IMG/VR virus record: IMGVR_UViG_3300021425_000050
Location: 1-54,498 of that record
DNA length: 54,498 bases
From: a virus
Direction: 5' to 3' (one strand)
The notes beneath the pieces are model-generated. The model was given only the letters and a program-made list of their open reading frames with translations. It searched no databases and was not told the origin of the DNA. The position numbers were made by a program, and so were the translations under genes. Shown here one piece after another: positions 17,426-25,863 of this stretch (position 1 is the stretch's first letter; every line of letters starts with the position of its first letter).

Positions 17426-17977
17426 ATGAATATGTTAATTTATTGTGAGAACGGAAATCTCACTATCAGAAAACCAAACGGACTACAATATACATTTGAG
17501 AATACAGATAAACCTGAATTAGGGTTTCATTATGATGTATTAATCTACGATGATATTGAATGTAAGATTTTAGAATGGGAAGATGACAAACCATTTGAAG
17601 AACAGAAACAAATTGCATTGAATGAAGAAGAGATTGATGCTATCGAATCATATATTGAGAACTCAGTTCCACCTGAAAATGTAAGTCTCAATGGTCAATA
17701 CAGTGAAGACTTGAATAATCAAGCGAAACAGTATATACTAGAAATGTGTAATGCATATGGTTTCGCACACGAAGTTGAAGTTCTAATGGCAGGTCGTGAA
17801 GGTTCAAATCACCCTTACAGGTCAGATGCAAGAAGAGTCATGGAATATGTTGATGCTGTCTGGAATGTATATGTAAATGTGATGAACGAAATAAGACAAA
17901 CAAGGGAAGATACTCTAAAACCTTTTGAAGATTATAGTTCACAAATACCTACGCCTAGAAAAGCACAAACAAACTAA
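17426..17977 (+). CDS. Hypothetical protein, possible fibre-assembly helper
   Basis: 183 residues. I chose the ATG at 17426 because GGAG lies 6 nt upstream; the GTG at 17420 is less likely. The N-terminal ~60 residues resemble tail assembly chaperone openings (MLIYCENGNLTIRKPNGLQY, then FHYDVLIYDDIECKILEWED). The C-terminal half is helical with HEVEVLMAGREGSNHPYRSDARR and AVWNVYVNVMNEI. This recalls DUF4376-type fibre chaperone tails, but I am not certain. It lies between the glycosyltransferase and the sulfotransferase/oxygenase, with a 2-nt gap upstream and none downstream. A role in fibre maturation is inferred from position only. Confidence 0.6.
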   Translation: MNMLIYCENGNLTIRKPNGLQYTFENTDKPELGFHYDVLIYDDIECKILEWEDDKPFEEQKQIALNEEEIDAIESYIENSVPPENVSLNGQYSEDLNNQAKQYILEMCNAYGFAHEVEVLMAGREGSNHPYRSDARRVMEYVDAVWNVYVNVMNEIRQTREDTLKPFEDYSSQIPTPRKAQTN

Positions 17978-19222
17978 ATGAGAATTCTTGTAATTGCTAC
18001 CATTAGGTGTGGTGGAACTTATTTCGCCGAGTCAATTGCAAATAATCACAATTTAGATTACATACATGAACCAAAGTTTAAGAACTTAGGTGCAACAAAT
18101 AAAGATAATGTTGTTGTTAAAATTTTAACACATGCACCTTTTACAGACATAAAGAAGATTATCGAATACTCTAAAAACTTTGATAGAGTTTATGTGTTAG
18201 ATAGAAAGGATAAAGAAGAACAATTAAGGTCTGTTTATTCTCTCTATGAATATCCAAAAGAATCTGCTCATAGTAGTTATCATTGGGATGATTCTATGTT
18301 CGAAAAAGAGAACCCTAAAGATACAAAAGAAGAGTATGAATCATGGATAAATAAATTTACTGAACAAGTAAATACAATTGCTTCTATCTTAAATAAAGAT
18401 ATTCTATATTATGAAGACTTGTATTACGGTAAAGTTGAATTAAAAGATATAAAGTTTATGCCAGATACATCTGAAAGATTAAGAAAAGAACCTATAAAGA
18501 TAGAGTATAAAGATAGTCCTTTCAATGTAAAAGACTTACCCTTAGATAGAGTTTATGTATTCGATAATTACTTAGAAAATTCTCTTTGGAAATTTATAGA
18601 TAAACAACTAACTCAATCATCTACATGGGCGAAAACAAATCAAGTAAATTCACAACATAAGACAGGTTTACCTCATCATAGTTTTTGGGGAACATCTATT
18701 CTAAGAGCAGATGAACATGGTAATGGATACTTAGATTATGATGCAGGTTGGACTGAATCATCAGGTGCATTGTTTAGATGGTTCAATAGAAGAATATGCA
18801 CCGACTTTGGGTTTAAATGGAAAAGATTTCAGTATATGGGTACGAATAGTCAAACCCAAGGACTAGAAGGCACAACTCATGCAGATTGCCAAAAAGATGA
18901 TGAATGGAATCTATCATTTCTATATTATTACAATAGTTATTGGAATGAAGAATGGGGTGGTGATTTAAGATTCTATGATGATGTTCCACAACATGGTCGT
19001 ATGGGTCGTGAAGAACATATAAAGAATCATCAAATCGGAAGTGTTGAGTTTGTTCCGAATAGACTTATAATGTTTGACGGTAGAATACCCCATGGTGCAG
19101 ATGCCCCTAATAGTAAAGCAAGATATATGGACAGAAGGTCTATTGTATTGAGAGGAGATGAAGTTCAACTAGTAGACGAGGAGGAAATGTTTAATGCCAA
19201 CGATAGATTTTACAACATTTAA
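17978..19222 (+). CDS. Sulfotransferase-like domain fused to 2OG-Fe(II) oxygenase
   Basis: 414 residues. The N-terminal ~190 residues look like a sulfotransferase: a 5' phosphosulfate-loop-like ATIRCGGTYFAESIA at the start and VYVLDRKDKEEQLRSVYSLY matching the family's R-x-D..Q..S motif. The C-terminal ~215 residues are a prolyl-4-hydroxylase-like 2OG-Fe(II) dioxygenase. The iron ligands are visible as His301-x-Asp303 (THADC) and His372 (RIPHGAD), with RRS for 2OG further on, and EWGGDLRFYDD before them. Both activities would modify protein or glycan. It starts directly after the previous stop. I infer a bifunctional modifying enzyme; the substrate is unknown. Confidence 0.75.
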   Translation: MRILVIATIRCGGTYFAESIANNHNLDYIHEPKFKNLGATNKDNVVVKILTHAPFTDIKKIIEYSKNFDRVYVLDRKDKEEQLRSVYSLYEYPKESAHSSYHWDDSMFEKENPKDTKEEYESWINKFTEQVNTIASILNKDILYYEDLYYGKVELKDIKFMPDTSERLRKEPIKIEYKDSPFNVKDLPLDRVYVFDNYLENSLWKFIDKQLTQSSTWAKTNQVNSQHKTGLPHHSFWGTSILRADEHGNGYLDYDAGWTESSGALFRWFNRRICTDFGFKWKRFQYMGTNSQTQGLEGTTHADCQKDDEWNLSFLYYYNSYWNEEWGGDLRFYDDVPQHGRMGREEHIKNHQIGSVEFVPNRLIMFDGRIPHGADAPNSKARYMDRRSIVLRGDEVQLVDEEEMFNANDRFYNI

Positions 19223-20114
19223 TGAAGACTCGTTAAGAGATTTCAAACCTGTTTTAGCAAAGACATATGCACCTGATTGGTGGAAATCAGCGAAGGTTTG
19301 GAACACTGTTAGAGGTCGTCACATACAAACAATTCGTGCCTGCCCAGCTATGGACGATTGGTTGAAGTCTGGTTGGTATATACTTGCAAATAGAGACATG
19401 GAAGTATGTTTTGGTTCAAGTAAAGATGATAAGAATAGTAAGATATCTTTTACACAGGACCCCGAATGGGATTATCAAAAAAGAAGAAGAAAAGGTCTGC
19501 CAGAAGAAGGTGAAGGCCCAAATACATCTGGTTATCCTGTATATCATTCACCATCTCACCCAGCAGAACAATTCTATCATTCATTCAAATACTTACCTGA
19601 TGAAGAATCACCTGTAAGAGATGCATTCAAAATGAGAAGTGCTTGGAATATCAAAACGCCACCAGGTTATTCGTGTTTTTATCTTGACCCATTTTTATTT
19701 CAGAACGAACACTTTGCTGTGTGGCAAGGTATAATTGATACAGACTCATTCAACACTAACTATGACAATTCTCAAATCATTCTCTATCCAAGACATAGTA
19801 AAGATTTCATAATTAAAAAAGGAACACCTTTAGTTCAGATTATACCTTATAAAAGAGAAAATTGGGTTGCAACATATCAATGTATGACCGAAGAAAGTTG
19901 GCAGACTAGTCGTAGTCACATTACAAATGAACATAAAAATTTAACAATGGATGAATGGGGTAGAACAAAATATGATATGTCAATGGAAAGAGTAAACCCA
20001 ACATTAGGTCCATACAGAAACGAAGGTTATTGGCAAGAAAAAGGTAAGATGTTTAAAGAAGATGGACCGCCACCTGAATGTCCATTTCACAAAGGGGGAG
20101 AAGATGACAGTTAA
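19194..20114 (+). CDS. DUF6065-like protein
   Basis: 306 residues. Recognisable segments are YAPDWWKSAKVW, TIRACPAMDDWLKSGWYIL, WNIKTPPGYSCFYLDPFLF, IDTDSFN and IKKGTPLVQIIPYKRENW. These match my memory of the DUF6065 family, often found beside 2OG oxygenases and glycosyltransferases in marine phages and bacteria. It is probably a cupin-like fold, but no metal triad is clear to me. It overlaps the end of the previous gene by 29 nt and has a strong GAGGAGG site upstream of the ATG. It is flanked on both sides by oxygenases, suggesting it works in the same modification pathway. Confidence 0.65.
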   Translation: MPTIDFTTFNEDSLRDFKPVLAKTYAPDWWKSAKVWNTVRGRHIQTIRACPAMDDWLKSGWYILANRDMEVCFGSSKDDKNSKISFTQDPEWDYQKRRRKGLPEEGEGPNTSGYPVYHSPSHPAEQFYHSFKYLPDEESPVRDAFKMRSAWNIKTPPGYSCFYLDPFLFQNEHFAVWQGIIDTDSFNTNYDNSQIILYPRHSKDFIIKKGTPLVQIIPYKRENWVATYQCMTEESWQTSRSHITNEHKNLTMDEWGRTKYDMSMERVNPTLGPYRNEGYWQEKGKMFKEDGPPPECPFHKGGEDDS

Positions 20115-20784
20115 AAAATTATTTCCAACATATGTCTTCGAATGGGATTTTCTAGGAGAAGATAGCAACGAGTTGATGACACCTGAATATTTTAGATTGC
20201 TTAGAGAAGAAATGGACGCTATGAGAAGAAGAGACCCTGTAGGTCGTAGTGTGTCAAATGCTTATACAGGTTGGCAATCAAACGATAGAGTTGATGATAA
20301 TCCTATCTTTCAAAAATGTATTAGACAAATTAAGAAAAAGGTCAGAGAAGAGATTGGTCCAACATTGGGCATGAAGAACACAACAGTCAATTTTCACAAT
20401 GCTTGGGCAAACATTAATGATAATTTGGCATGGAACAAACCACATTTACACAATGGTTGTATGTATTCAGGCGCTTTTTATATACAAGGCGATGGTGATG
20501 AAGGTCATTTTATAGCAATAGATACTGATTATAAGTTTGTTGGAAATGTTCCTAGAAGTCAATCTGTTGTTAGAGAATCTTATAGTATTGCACCTAAAAC
20601 AGGTTTTTTAATAATGTTTCCGAGTGGTCTAATGCATATGGTCGAACCAAATCCTACTCAGAAAGATAGATATAGTATTTCATTCAATTTAGACTTTGAT
20701 GGTGATAGAAGCGAAGAAAATAATAACTCCAGTTTATCATATAAAATCAAAGACAAATACGGTAATCTTGCAATTAACGAGTAA
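20104..20784 (+). CDS. 2OG-Fe(II) oxygenase (2OG-FeII_Oxy_5 type)
   Basis: 226 residues from the ATG at 20104, supported by the AAAGGGGGAG site just upstream. The central HNAWANIND..NKPHLHNG gives His114-x-His116, and IMFPSGLMHMVEPN gives the distal His178. DRYSISFNLDF contains the Arg expected to bind 2OG. This layout matches the TIGR02466 / 2OG-FeII_Oxy_5 group. The ligand set is HxH rather than HxD, which is usual for this subgroup. The product should be a hydroxylase; the target is unknown. It is the second oxygenase of this cluster, overlapping the DUF6065-like gene. Confidence 0.75.
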   Translation: MTVKKLFPTYVFEWDFLGEDSNELMTPEYFRLLREEMDAMRRRDPVGRSVSNAYTGWQSNDRVDDNPIFQKCIRQIKKKVREEIGPTLGMKNTTVNFHNAWANINDNLAWNKPHLHNGCMYSGAFYIQGDGDEGHFIAIDTDYKFVGNVPRSQSVVRESYSIAPKTGFLIMFPSGLMHMVEPNPTQKDRYSISFNLDFDGDRSEENNNSSLSYKIKDKYGNLAINE

Positions 20785-20789
20785 TATAT

Positions 20790-20797
20790 TCTAAATA
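20790..20797 (+). promoter_or_regulatory. Late promoter TCTAAATA, leaderless geometry
   Basis: A CTAAATA-type late box exactly 5 nt (GTAGT) before the ATG at 20803, so the predicted +1 is the A of the start codon. No Shine-Dalgarno. Confidence 0.65.
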
Positions 20798-20802
20798 GTA
20801 GT

Positions 20803-21066
20803 ATGGAAAGTTTAACTATAGACCCCCATATTCTATGGGATTTAATAATCACACTCGTAGTTGTTCCGGCAGGTTTTCTGGTTCGTTCTCTCTTGGCAGA
20901 ACAAAGAAGACTTGATATCTTAGTCAATAAGACAAGAGAAGAGATTGCCAGAGATTATGTCACTAGACAATCAATGGACATGACATTTCAACGAATAATG
21001 GATTCTATTGAAAGAATTGACGAGAAACTAGACCGCATTCAAACTAAAACTTATTTCCAAGATTAA
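20803..21066 (+). CDS. Small membrane protein with C-terminal coiled coil
   Basis: 87 residues. One hydrophobic segment near the N-terminus (ILWDLIITLVVVPAGFLV) is followed by a charged helical tail (RTREEIARDY-like region, FQRIMDSIERIDEKLDRIQTK). This layout is common for small phage membrane proteins, including some holins and spanin-like proteins, but no diagnostic motif is present. It lies between the modification genes and the neck genes, with a leaderless late promoter. Function unknown; a lysis or membrane role is only a possibility. Confidence 0.6.
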   Translation: MESLTIDPHILWDLIITLVVVPAGFLVRSLLAEQRRLDILVNKTREEIARDYVTRQSMDMTFQRIMDSIERIDEKLDRIQTKTYFQD

Positions 21067-21072
21067 AATTTG

Positions 21073-21080
21073 CATAAATA
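21073..21080 (+). promoter_or_regulatory. Late promoter CATAAATA for the neck-packaging unit
   Basis: The box lies just after the previous stop. The predicted start is ~21086, giving a 26-nt leader to the gp13 ATG at 21112. Confidence 0.6.
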
Positions 21081-21111
21081 GTTGTATATCATATTAAAAT
21101 GGATACAAACT

Positions 21112-21927
21112 ATGGCAGCTCCAAACAGTAAAGACACCTTAAAAGAATACATCAAAAGAAAACTTGGTGCGCCTGTCCTTGAAATCAATGTTGACGATGA
21201 CCAATTTGATGATAGAATAGACGAAGCATTGCAGTATTTCCACAATTACCATTACGATGGTACGGTCAAAATGTATCTGAAACATCAGATGACAAACACT
21301 AAAAAGAATGGTATGAGAACTAACGAAGACTTCGTTGAGAATTCAGCAGGTCCACATGCTTATACAGACGAAGCATTCAAACAACAACAGAACTATATCG
21401 TTCTACCTGAGTTTGTTATGTCTGTTCTAAACATATTCCCATTCAATGACAAACATAATCTTAACATGTTTGACCTTAGATATCAACTTAGATTGAATGA
21501 TTTATATGACCTAACTGCAACTAATGTATTGTATTACGAACAAGTGCAACAACATATACAGTTATTAGATAACATTCTAGTAGGAAGAACACCGATAAGA
21601 TATAATCAACACATGAATAGATTATACTTAGATATGGATTTTGCCGCTATAGAAGATAACGAATTCTTAATTATAGAATGTTATAGAAAAGTAGACCCCA
21701 ATGACTTTACAGATATCTACAATGATATGTGGTTGAAGAAATATGCAACTGCATTATGCAAGTATCAATGGGGTGAAAATTTATCTAAGTTCCAAGGTAT
21801 CGCATTACCAGGTGGTGTGACATTAGACGGACAACAGATAAAACAAGAAGCTCAAGAAGAAATACAAAGACTCGAAGAAGAGTCTAGACTAAATCATGAC
21901 ATGTTGCCAATGGACATGATTGGATAA
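21112..21927 (+). CDS. 13: Neck protein gp13
   Basis: 271 residues, similar in size to T4 gp13 (309). The start at 21112 (MAAPNSKDTLKEYIKRKLGA) is preferred over an in-frame TTG at 21082, because the upstream stretch is late-promoter DNA and the MAAPNSKDTL opening is the one familiar in marine T4-like phages. Conserved-looking segments are LEINVDDDQFDDRIDEAL, HNYHYDGT and FTDIYNDMWLKKYATAL. Together with gp14 it forms the neck closing the head after DNA packaging and joining it to the tail. It is the first of a tightly packed series 13-14-15-16-17. Confidence 0.9.
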   Translation: MAAPNSKDTLKEYIKRKLGAPVLEINVDDDQFDDRIDEALQYFHNYHYDGTVKMYLKHQMTNTKKNGMRTNEDFVENSAGPHAYTDEAFKQQQNYIVLPEFVMSVLNIFPFNDKHNLNMFDLRYQLRLNDLYDLTATNVLYYEQVQQHIQLLDNILVGRTPIRYNQHMNRLYLDMDFAAIEDNEFLIIECYRKVDPNDFTDIYNDMWLKKYATALCKYQWGENLSKFQGIALPGGVTLDGQQIKQEAQEEIQRLEEESRLNHDMLPMDMIG

Positions 21928-21933
21928 AGTGAT

Positions 21934-22788
21934 ATGCCAACAAATGTTTTTTTCAACCATGCAGTTTCTACAGAGCAACAACTATACGAAGATTTAGTTG
22001 TAGAGTCTCTTAGAATCTACGGACACGAAGTATACTATCTCCCTAGAGAGGTTGTAGAAGAAGATAGCATCTTAAATGAAGATGTGCAATCTCGTTTCGG
22101 TGATGCTTATCAGGTTGAAATGTATTTAGAAAATACAGAAGGTTTCGAAGGAGAAGGAGACCTTATGTCTAAGTTTGGTGTTCAAGTAAGAGACCAGGCA
22201 ACATTTATTATATCACTTAGAAGTTGGGAAAGATTCATATCATTAGATTCTAATCTTGCAACTTCATTCAGACCAAACGAAGGCGACTTGATATATTTTC
22301 CATTATCAGGTTCAATGTTTGAAATCAAATTTGTAGAACACGAAGACCCATTCTATCAAGTTGGTAAACTCTTTGTGTTTAAACTTAGAACAGAATTGTT
22401 CGAATACAGTCAAGAAGATTTCGATACAGGTATCGGCGATATAGACCTTATTGAAGACGAACAGGCATATACTATATCAATGACTATGGCAAGTGGAAAC
22501 GGTATAGACTTTATTGCTAATGAGAATATTACACTCAATAGTAATGTAGTTGGTGAAGTTGTATCTTGGAATGATAGCAATGACAAACTAACTATCAAAG
22601 ATAACACTACAACACTTGCAGTCGGCGATGTGTTGACAGGTGTTGAATCGACAGCAGAATTTACAATTAACTCTATCGATAGTGTATTAACATTCGAAAA
22701 TGATGCAATGGCAGATAACTTAGAGTTTGAAAACAAAGATTCTGATTACTTAGACTTATCAGAAATTAACCCATTTGGTGAACCTTAA
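21934..22788 (+). CDS. 14: Neck protein gp14
   Basis: 284 residues. The opening MPTNVFFNHAVSTEQQLYED and HEVYYLPREVV..DSILNED are characteristic of gp14 in marine T4-like phages. GDLMSKFGVQVRDQATFIIS and DLIYFPLSGSMFEIKFVEHE continue the family pattern. The C-terminal ~80 residues are variable and beta-rich. It acts with gp13 at the head-tail connector. It starts 6 nt after gp13 and its last A is the first base of the gp15 ATG, so the neck genes are probably co-translated. Confidence 0.9.
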   Translation: MPTNVFFNHAVSTEQQLYEDLVVESLRIYGHEVYYLPREVVEEDSILNEDVQSRFGDAYQVEMYLENTEGFEGEGDLMSKFGVQVRDQATFIISLRSWERFISLDSNLATSFRPNEGDLIYFPLSGSMFEIKFVEHEDPFYQVGKLFVFKLRTELFEYSQEDFDTGIGDIDLIEDEQAYTISMTMASGNGIDFIANENITLNSNVVGEVVSWNDSNDKLTIKDNTTTLAVGDVLTGVESTAEFTINSIDSVLTFENDAMADNLEFENKDSDYLDLSEINPFGEP

Positions 22789-23822
22789 TGTTCGGTACTT
22801 ATTTTTACAACGAAACTATTAAGAGATGTGTATCAGTCTTTGGCACATTATTTAATAATATACAATACAAAAGAGTTAAAGCAGACGGCACTGTATTGAC
22901 AACAGGCATCGTTCCTATTTCTTATGGACCTGCACAAAAGTTTTTAGAAAGATTACAAGAAGAACCTGATTTAAACGATAATAATAGAAGTGCGATATCA
23001 TTACCTCGTATGGCATTTGAGATTACAGGTTTTGAATACGATGCACAAAGACAACAAAACAAATTGATTCGTTCAGTAAAGAATCAATACGAATCAGATG
23101 GCAGTAGAGGGTTTCAATACGCACCTGCACCATATAATTTAAACTTTACACTATCAATAATCACAAAGAATATGAGTGAAGCATTACAGATAGTCGAACA
23201 AATTTTACCTTACTTTCAACCTGAATATACAGTCACAATGAAAATTGTAGATAGTATGCCTGACCATAGAGATGTGCCGATTGTTTTACAATCAGTTGCT
23301 ATGTCAGACGATTACGAAGGTGGGTTTGAAGATAGAAGAATTATAGAATACACACTAGATTTTCAAATGAAGACATACTTCTTTGGACCAATCTATACAG
23401 GTAATCTTATTAAGAATGTTGTTGAGAGAGACTATGTTTCTGCTGGAAACGGTTCGTTCACATCTACACAAATAAATAATGCAGGTCTAGTAAAAGAAGT
23501 TAAACACTATGAACCTGCCTTTGATGCTTTTGCTAATGCAGTTAACAACTCTACAACAGTCACCTTTAAGAGTGCGATAAATAGTAAGATAAGTGAAGGA
23601 GATGAAGTATTTAATACAGGTGTGACACCTAACCCAACAGTTAGTAACATACCTGAGAATAGATTATCATTAACATTAAGTAATGCTATAACTATACCTA
23701 ATAATACTACACTCAAATTTGTGGGTTCAGTTGACCCAGGCGACAGTTTCGTAGTTGCAGAAAATGTGACATTCTACGATGATGAAGCAGTATTCAACTA
23801 TAGTGAAGAAGATAATAGTTAA
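22788..23822 (+). CDS. 15: Tail completion and sheath stabiliser gp15
   Basis: 344 residues, longer than T4 gp15 (272). It begins MFGTYFYNETIKRCVSVFG, like T4 MFGYFYNSSFRRY. It shares QIVEQILPYFQPEYTVTM, almost identical to the T4 segment, and the DRRIIEYTLDFQMKTYFFGP region. gp15 caps the finished tail tube and sheath and docks the tail to the neck. The extra C-terminal ~100 residues are Asn/Thr/Val-rich and may be a lineage-specific beta domain. Overlaps gp14 by one base. Confidence 0.9.
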   Translation: MFGTYFYNETIKRCVSVFGTLFNNIQYKRVKADGTVLTTGIVPISYGPAQKFLERLQEEPDLNDNNRSAISLPRMAFEITGFEYDAQRQQNKLIRSVKNQYESDGSRGFQYAPAPYNLNFTLSIITKNMSEALQIVEQILPYFQPEYTVTMKIVDSMPDHRDVPIVLQSVAMSDDYEGGFEDRRIIEYTLDFQMKTYFFGPIYTGNLIKNVVERDYVSAGNGSFTSTQINNAGLVKEVKHYEPAFDAFANAVNNSTTVTFKSAINSKISEGDEVFNTGVTPNPTVSNIPENRLSLTLSNAITIPNNTTLKFVGSVDPGDSFVVAENVTFYDDEAVFNYSEEDNS

Positions 23823-23824
23823 TT

Positions 23825-24217
23825 ATGTCAAATGAAATAGATACAAAACTTGATGACTTATTGGATATAGAGTCGGACATTAAACAGAAAACAGAAGTAG
23901 TCAAGTTGCCTGAAAGAGGCGAAAACATCGAAACAGACTATCGATATGCTCGTGAGAATCTTTATAATCTCGTAGAACGAGGGCAAGATGCAATCGATGG
24001 AATCTTAGAACTATCCAAAGAAACTGAACACCCGAGAGCCTATGAAGTCGCAGGACAACTTATCAAAACGGTTGGAGAAACAGCAGAGAAACTCATAGAC
24101 TTACAAAGTAAATTAAAAAAGTTAGAAGGTGAAGAACAGAAAGTCGGAACTCAACACAATCATTTATATGTTGGGTCGACATCAGAATTACAAAAGTTTC
24201 TGAAAAAGAACAAATAA
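23825..24217 (+). CDS. 16: Small terminase subunit gp16
   Basis: 130 residues, charged and mainly helical, with RYARENLYNLVERGQDAIDG, HPRAYEVAGQLIKTVGETAEK and the end SELQKFLKKNK, all matching the gp16 family of marine T4-like phages. Small terminase recognises phage DNA and stimulates the gp17 motor. It lies 2 nt after gp15 and 3 nt before gp17, the standard arrangement. Confidence 0.9.
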   Translation: MSNEIDTKLDDLLDIESDIKQKTEVVKLPERGENIETDYRYARENLYNLVERGQDAIDGILELSKETEHPRAYEVAGQLIKTVGETAEKLIDLQSKLKKLEGEEQKVGTQHNHLYVGSTSELQKFLKKNK

Positions 24218-24220
24218 ATT

Positions 24221-25798
24221 ATGGTACAACCTAAAAACGAGGGTTATCTAGGTAACAACCTGGTCAAAAGAGCAGGTATAGAAACCTCTTATACAGAAGA
24301 AGAACTGAAAGAATATCAGAAGTGTTCTGAGAATCCTACACATTTCATTGAAAACTATACTCAGATTATCTCACTTGATGAAGGTCTAGTTCCTTTTGAA
24401 CTTCGTGGGTATCAAGAAAATCTAATCAATCATTATAATAATAATAGATTCAGTGTTGTTCTTGCTGCTCGTCAGTCAGGTAAATCAATAACATCATGTG
24501 CATATCTATTATGGTATCTACTGTTTACACCAGAAGTCACTGTAGCGATTCTCGCTAACAAAGGTGCAATCGCAAGAGAGATGATATCTCGTATTGTGAC
24601 TATGTTAGAAACGGTACCTTTCTTTTTACAACCAGGTGTTAAGATACTTAACAAGGGTAATATCGAATTCGGAAACGATAGTAAGATAGTCGCCGCCGCT
24701 ACATCGTCATCATCGATTCGTGGTATGTCAATTAACATGTTGTATCTTGATGAGTTTGCTTTCGTAGAAGATGCAGAAACATTCTATACTGCAACATATC
24801 CTGTAATCACATCTGGTAAAGATTCTAAAGTAATTATCACATCTACTGCAAATGGTGTGGGTAATATGTTTCATAAGATATATGAATCAGCAGTTCATGG
24901 GCAGTCTGAATACAAAAGTTTTCTAATCAATTGGTTTGATGTTCCAGGTCGTGATGACGAATGGAAACAGATGACTATTGCGAATACATCAGAAGCACAA
25001 TTCGAACAAGAGTATGGTAATAGTTTCTTAGGAACAGGTAATACACTGATTAATGCAGACACATTATTAGGTCTAAAAGCATGGGAACCTGAATGGCATA
25101 GAGATAATCTAAATGTATATGAGAGACCTATCAAAGACCATAATTATGTTTGCACAGTCGATGTATCGCAAGGTAGAGGTATGGACTACTCGACTTTCAG
25201 TATCTTCGATGTGACTTCTAAACCATTTAAGCAAATTTGCACATATAGAGATAACATGATTAGCCCCATGCTATTTCCGGATATTATAAATAAGTATGTA
25301 AGACCTTATAACGATGCATTAGTTATAATAGAAAACAATGCAGAAGGTTCTATGGTCGCTACTCAATTGCATTATGACATAGAATATCCAAATGTCTTTG
25401 TGCAAGGTATGACGAAATCTAGTGATATCGGTATTACCATGAGTAGAAAAATCAAAAGAATAGGTTGTTCAACACTAAAAGAGTTATTAGAAGAGAATAG
25501 GTTAGCAGTAGTAGACCGTGTAACGATAACTGAAATGATGACTTTCGTAAATAAAGGGTCATCGTTTGAAGCAGATAGAGGTTATCATGACGACATGGTA
25601 ATGAATTGTATCTTATTTTCATGGTTTGTGACAACAGATTATTTTGTAAACTTAACCGATACGCAAGTTAAAAACTTATTGTATGCAGAACAACAGAAGT
25701 TAATCGAAGACGATATGTTGCCACCAGGTGTATTCGGAGAACAAGAAGAACATGAATCATTTGTATCAGGTGGAGACAGATGGTTCGTAGAAAAATGA
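24221..25798 (+). CDS. 17: Large terminase subunit gp17
   Basis: 525 residues, somewhat shorter than T4 gp17 (610). The ATPase part has the Walker A AARQSGKS (Lys88), the Walker B MLYLDE (Asp177, Glu178) and the coupling motif TSTANG. The RNase H-like nuclease part has CTVDVSQGRGMDYSTF, VIIENNAEG and YHDDMVMNCI, with the acidic metal ligands in each. It packages DNA into the prohead through the portal and cuts the concatemer. It follows gp16 directly. No intein, intron or frameshift interrupts it. Confidence 0.95.
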   Translation: MVQPKNEGYLGNNLVKRAGIETSYTEEELKEYQKCSENPTHFIENYTQIISLDEGLVPFELRGYQENLINHYNNNRFSVVLAARQSGKSITSCAYLLWYLLFTPEVTVAILANKGAIAREMISRIVTMLETVPFFLQPGVKILNKGNIEFGNDSKIVAAATSSSSIRGMSINMLYLDEFAFVEDAETFYTATYPVITSGKDSKVIITSTANGVGNMFHKIYESAVHGQSEYKSFLINWFDVPGRDDEWKQMTIANTSEAQFEQEYGNSFLGTGNTLINADTLLGLKAWEPEWHRDNLNVYERPIKDHNYVCTVDVSQGRGMDYSTFSIFDVTSKPFKQICTYRDNMISPMLFPDIINKYVRPYNDALVIIENNAEGSMVATQLHYDIEYPNVFVQGMTKSSDIGITMSRKIKRIGCSTLKELLEENRLAVVDRVTITEMMTFVNKGSSFEADRGYHDDMVMNCILFSWFVTTDYFVNLTDTQVKNLLYAEQQKLIEDDMLPPGVFGEQEEHESFVSGGDRWFVEK

Positions 25799-25818
25799 GT
25801 TGTTAGAAATAATAAACT

Positions 25819-25826
25819 TATAAATA
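25819..25826 (+). promoter_or_regulatory. Late promoter TATAAATA for the sheath gene
   Basis: A perfect box, predicted start ~25832. The leader contains a good ACAGGAG site 8 nt before the ATG, unlike the leaderless late genes. Confidence 0.8.
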
Positions 25827-25863
25827 AGTTAGTAAACAACTTTTACATTAACAGGAGAAAAGT

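Noticed and set aside
21082-21111. Upstream TTG start for gp13
   Set aside because: It would begin inside the late-promoter/leader region. The ATG at 21112 gives the familiar MAAPNSKDTL opening.
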